Shown here: positions 5,596-6,858 of the stretch, piece by piece
How the letters are laid out: every line of letters begins with the position of its first letter
Numbering within the stretch: position 1 is the first letter of the stretch
NCBI GenBank assembly: GCA_021160985.1
Contig: JAGHBN010000187.1
Location: 1-6,858, forward strand
DNA length: 6,858 nt
From: Thermococcus sp.
Lineage (GTDB): Archaea > Methanobacteriota_B > Thermococci > Thermococcales > Thermococcaceae
Reading direction: 5' to 3'
The notes under the pieces: generated by a model
The model's input: only the letters and a program-made list of their open reading frames with translations
The model's database searches: none
Told to the model about the DNA's origin: nothing
Position numbers and translations under genes: made by a program

Positions 5596-5601
5596 GAGAT
5601 T

Positions 5602-6795
5602 ATGGTCGAAGATGTTGGTGTGAAAACTCCTGACGAGTACGATGATTACATCACATACCTCAAGAGGAGAATAAGGCAGCTTGAATTGCAGGTTAGGACC
5701 CTTGAGGCTGACAAAGAGAGGCTTGAGAGAGAGCTGTCCCGTCTGAGGATGGAGATGTCAAGACTCAGACAGCCCCCTGCATTTGCGGGGACTTTGATAG
5801 AGGTCCTCGACGACGACAGGGCGATCGTCCAGAACTACAACGGACCGCGCTTTGTGGTTAGAATAGCCCCCTGGATAGAGCGAGACGGACTCAAGCCCGG
5901 AGCCAGAGTGGCCCTTGACCAGAGAACCATGGCGATAGTCGAACTTCTGCCCACCGAAAAGGACCCGAGCGTCCTCGGCTTTGAGGTCATAGAAAGACCC
6001 ACGGTCAGCTACAAAGACATAGGCGGTCTTGGGAAGCAGATAGGAGAGCTGAGAGAGGCTATCGAGCTCCCGCTCAAGCACCCCGAGCTGTTCGAAAAGG
6101 TGGGCATCGAGCCGCCAAAGGGCGTCCTCCTCTACGGCCCGCCCGGCTGTGGAAAGACCCTGATGGCAAAGGCCCTCGCCCACGAAGTCAACGCAACTTT
6201 CATCAAAGTCGTCGGCAGCGAGCTTGTCAGGAAGTTCATAGGAGAGGGCGCAAGGCTTGTCCACGAGCTCTTTGAACTGGCAAAGGAAAAGGCCCCCACA
6301 ATAATCTTCATCGACGAGATAGACGCAATCGGTGCCAGAAGGATGGACGAGACCACCGGCGGCGAGAGAGAGGTCAACAGAACCCTGATGCAGCTCCTAG
6401 CAGAGATGGACGGCTTCGACCCGAGCGGGAACGTGAAGGTCATCGCGGCCACCAACAGGCCGGACATCCTTGACCCCGCTTTGCTGAGACCGGGCAGGTT
6501 CGACAGACTCATAGAGGTACCGCTGCCAGACTTCCGCGGAAGGCTGGAAATCCTCAAGGTGCACACGAGGAAGATGAACCTCAAGGGCGTCGACCTCCGC
6601 ATCATAGCCGAGATGACCGAGGGAGCGAGCGGAGCAGACCTGAAGGCAATAGCGACGGAGGCAGGAATGTTCGCAATCCGGGAGAGGAGAGAATACATAA
6701 CCCAGGAGGACTTCCTGAATGCCATAGACAAAGTTCTCGGCTCGGAGAAGAGGCTCGCCCAGCAGATAGCGATGCACGAAGTCATGTACGGCTGA
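5602..6795 (+). CDS. pan: Proteasome-activating nucleotidase (PAN)
   Basis: A 397-residue AAA+ ATPase that forms a hexameric ring, unfolds substrates and threads them into the cytoplasmic 20S proteasome. It has an N-terminal coiled coil (about 15-56) and the Pro58-Pro59 junction, where one subunit of each pair adopts a cis-proline. An OB domain follows (about 60-116), then the AAA+ module. That module shows Walker A GPPGCGKT (179-186), pore loop KFIG (211-214), Walker B IIFIDEID (234-241) and sensor-1 Asn285. The arginine fingers are Arg296 and Arg299 in LLRPGRF. The C-terminal Met-Tyr-Gly (395-397) is the HbYX motif that docks into the proteasome alpha ring and opens its gate. Start ATG 5602 has an ideal ribosome binding site. 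It is close to the Pyrococcus and Thermococcus PAN proteins throughout, with nothing missing. It stands alone, divergent from the cas6-like gene. Confidence 0.98.
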   Translation: MVEDVGVKTPDEYDDYITYLKRRIRQLELQVRTLEADKERLERELSRLRMEMSRLRQPPAFAGTLIEVLDDDRAIVQNYNGPRFVVRIAPWIERDGLKPGARVALDQRTMAIVELLPTEKDPSVLGFEVIERPTVSYKDIGGLGKQIGELREAIELPLKHPELFEKVGIEPPKGVLLYGPPGCGKTLMAKALAHEVNATFIKVVGSELVRKFIGEGARLVHELFELAKEKAPTIIFIDEIDAIGARRMDETTGGEREVNRTLMQLLAEMDGFDPSGNVKVIAATNRPDILDPALLRPGRFDRLIEVPLPDFRGRLEILKVHTRKMNLKGVDLRIIAEMTEGASGADLKAIATEAGMFAIRERREYITQEDFLNAIDKVLGSEKRLAQQIAMHEVMYG

Positions 6796-6856
6796 GCCGC
6801 CCCTCTTTTCTTCCTTCCATCCCCTCTTCCAGTTTTACTATCGCCCACGCCAGTAT
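6782..6856 (-). CDS. Possible C-terminal tail of a gene entering from the right (partial)
   Basis: A minus-strand frame open at the window edge reads ILAWAIVKLEEGMEGRKEGR and ends at TGA (6784-6782), overlapping the last 14 bases of the PAN gene. The strand is strongly purine-rich, like coding strands elsewhere in the window, and the peptide has a hydrophobic stretch followed by a charged tail. Two other tail-to-tail overlaps occur in this window, so this layout would be in keeping. Twenty-four codons cannot prove it, and no family can be named. Confidence 0.3.
   Translation of the reverse strand: MLAWAIVKLEEGMEGRKEGRLSRT
6801..6815 (+). terminator. T-rich tract after PAN, possible terminator
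   Basis: CCCTCTTTTCTTCCT follows the PAN stop by five bases, with another pyrimidine-rich run including GTTTTAC at 6832-6838. Archaeal RNA polymerase stops at T-rich tracts without needing a hairpin. The tract is interrupted by C residues, and the same bases may instead be the antisense of a purine-rich coding strand, so this is tentative. Confidence 0.35.
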
Positions 6857-6858
6857 GT

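Noticed and set aside
6132..6848. Long minus-strand open frame opposite the PAN gene
   Set aside because: Its serine-rich, low-complexity-looking translation is a shadow of the PAN AAA+ domain, whose motifs are unmistakable on the other strand.

Overview
The window reads as euryarchaeal and most likely from the order Thermococcales, genus Thermococcus. The main support is a 397-residue proteasome-activating nucleotidase (PAN) close to the Pyrococcus/Thermococcus proteins. Other support is short leaders with GGTGA-type ribosome binding sites, AT-rich TATA boxes about 26 bases upstream of expected transcript starts, a tRNA gene with an encoded CCA end, and very tight gene packing. Genus and ortholog assignments rest on remembered families, not on a search.

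Left part (1-2025): a minus-strand tRNA-Arg(CCG) has its own promoter and a perfect 10-bp hairpin just past its 3' end. Diverging from it is a three-gene plus-strand operon with 6-base gaps: a BlaI/MecI-type winged-helix repressor, a membrane M48 zinc metalloprotease, and a dCMP deaminase. The repressor plus membrane-protease pairing recalls the BlaI-BlaR1 and MecI-MecR1 antibiotic-sensing pairs, but the protease family differs. The repressor carries an Asn-Phe dipeptide in the C-terminal region where BlaI/MecI are cut.

Middle part (2022-4678): this looks like a polyprenol-linked glycosylation set. A minus-strand pair encodes a protein fusing a HAD phosphatase to a dolichol-phosphate-sugar-synthase-like GT2 domain, followed by a small three-helix DUF2304-like membrane protein. 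Divergent to it, on the plus strand, is an Alg7/AglH-like polyprenyl-phosphate GlcNAc-1-phosphate transferase, the expected first enzyme of archaeal lipid-linked oligosaccharide assembly for N-glycosylation.

Right part (4647-6858): a solitary minus-strand Cas6-family gene overlaps the end of the transferase gene tail to tail by 32 bp. No CRISPR array or other cas gene is visible. Aligned by eye to Pyrococcus furiosus Cas6, it lacks the Tyr/His/Lys catalytic residues, so it may bind RNA without cutting it. Divergent from it is PAN, the ATPase that unfolds substrates for the 20S proteasome, complete with coiled coil, OB domain, AAA+ motifs and HbYX tail. A purine-rich minus-strand frame at the right edge may be the tail of another gene.

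The strongest leads are the BlaI-M48 pair, the catalytically stripped solitary Cas6, and the HAD-GT2 fusion paired with DUF2304.
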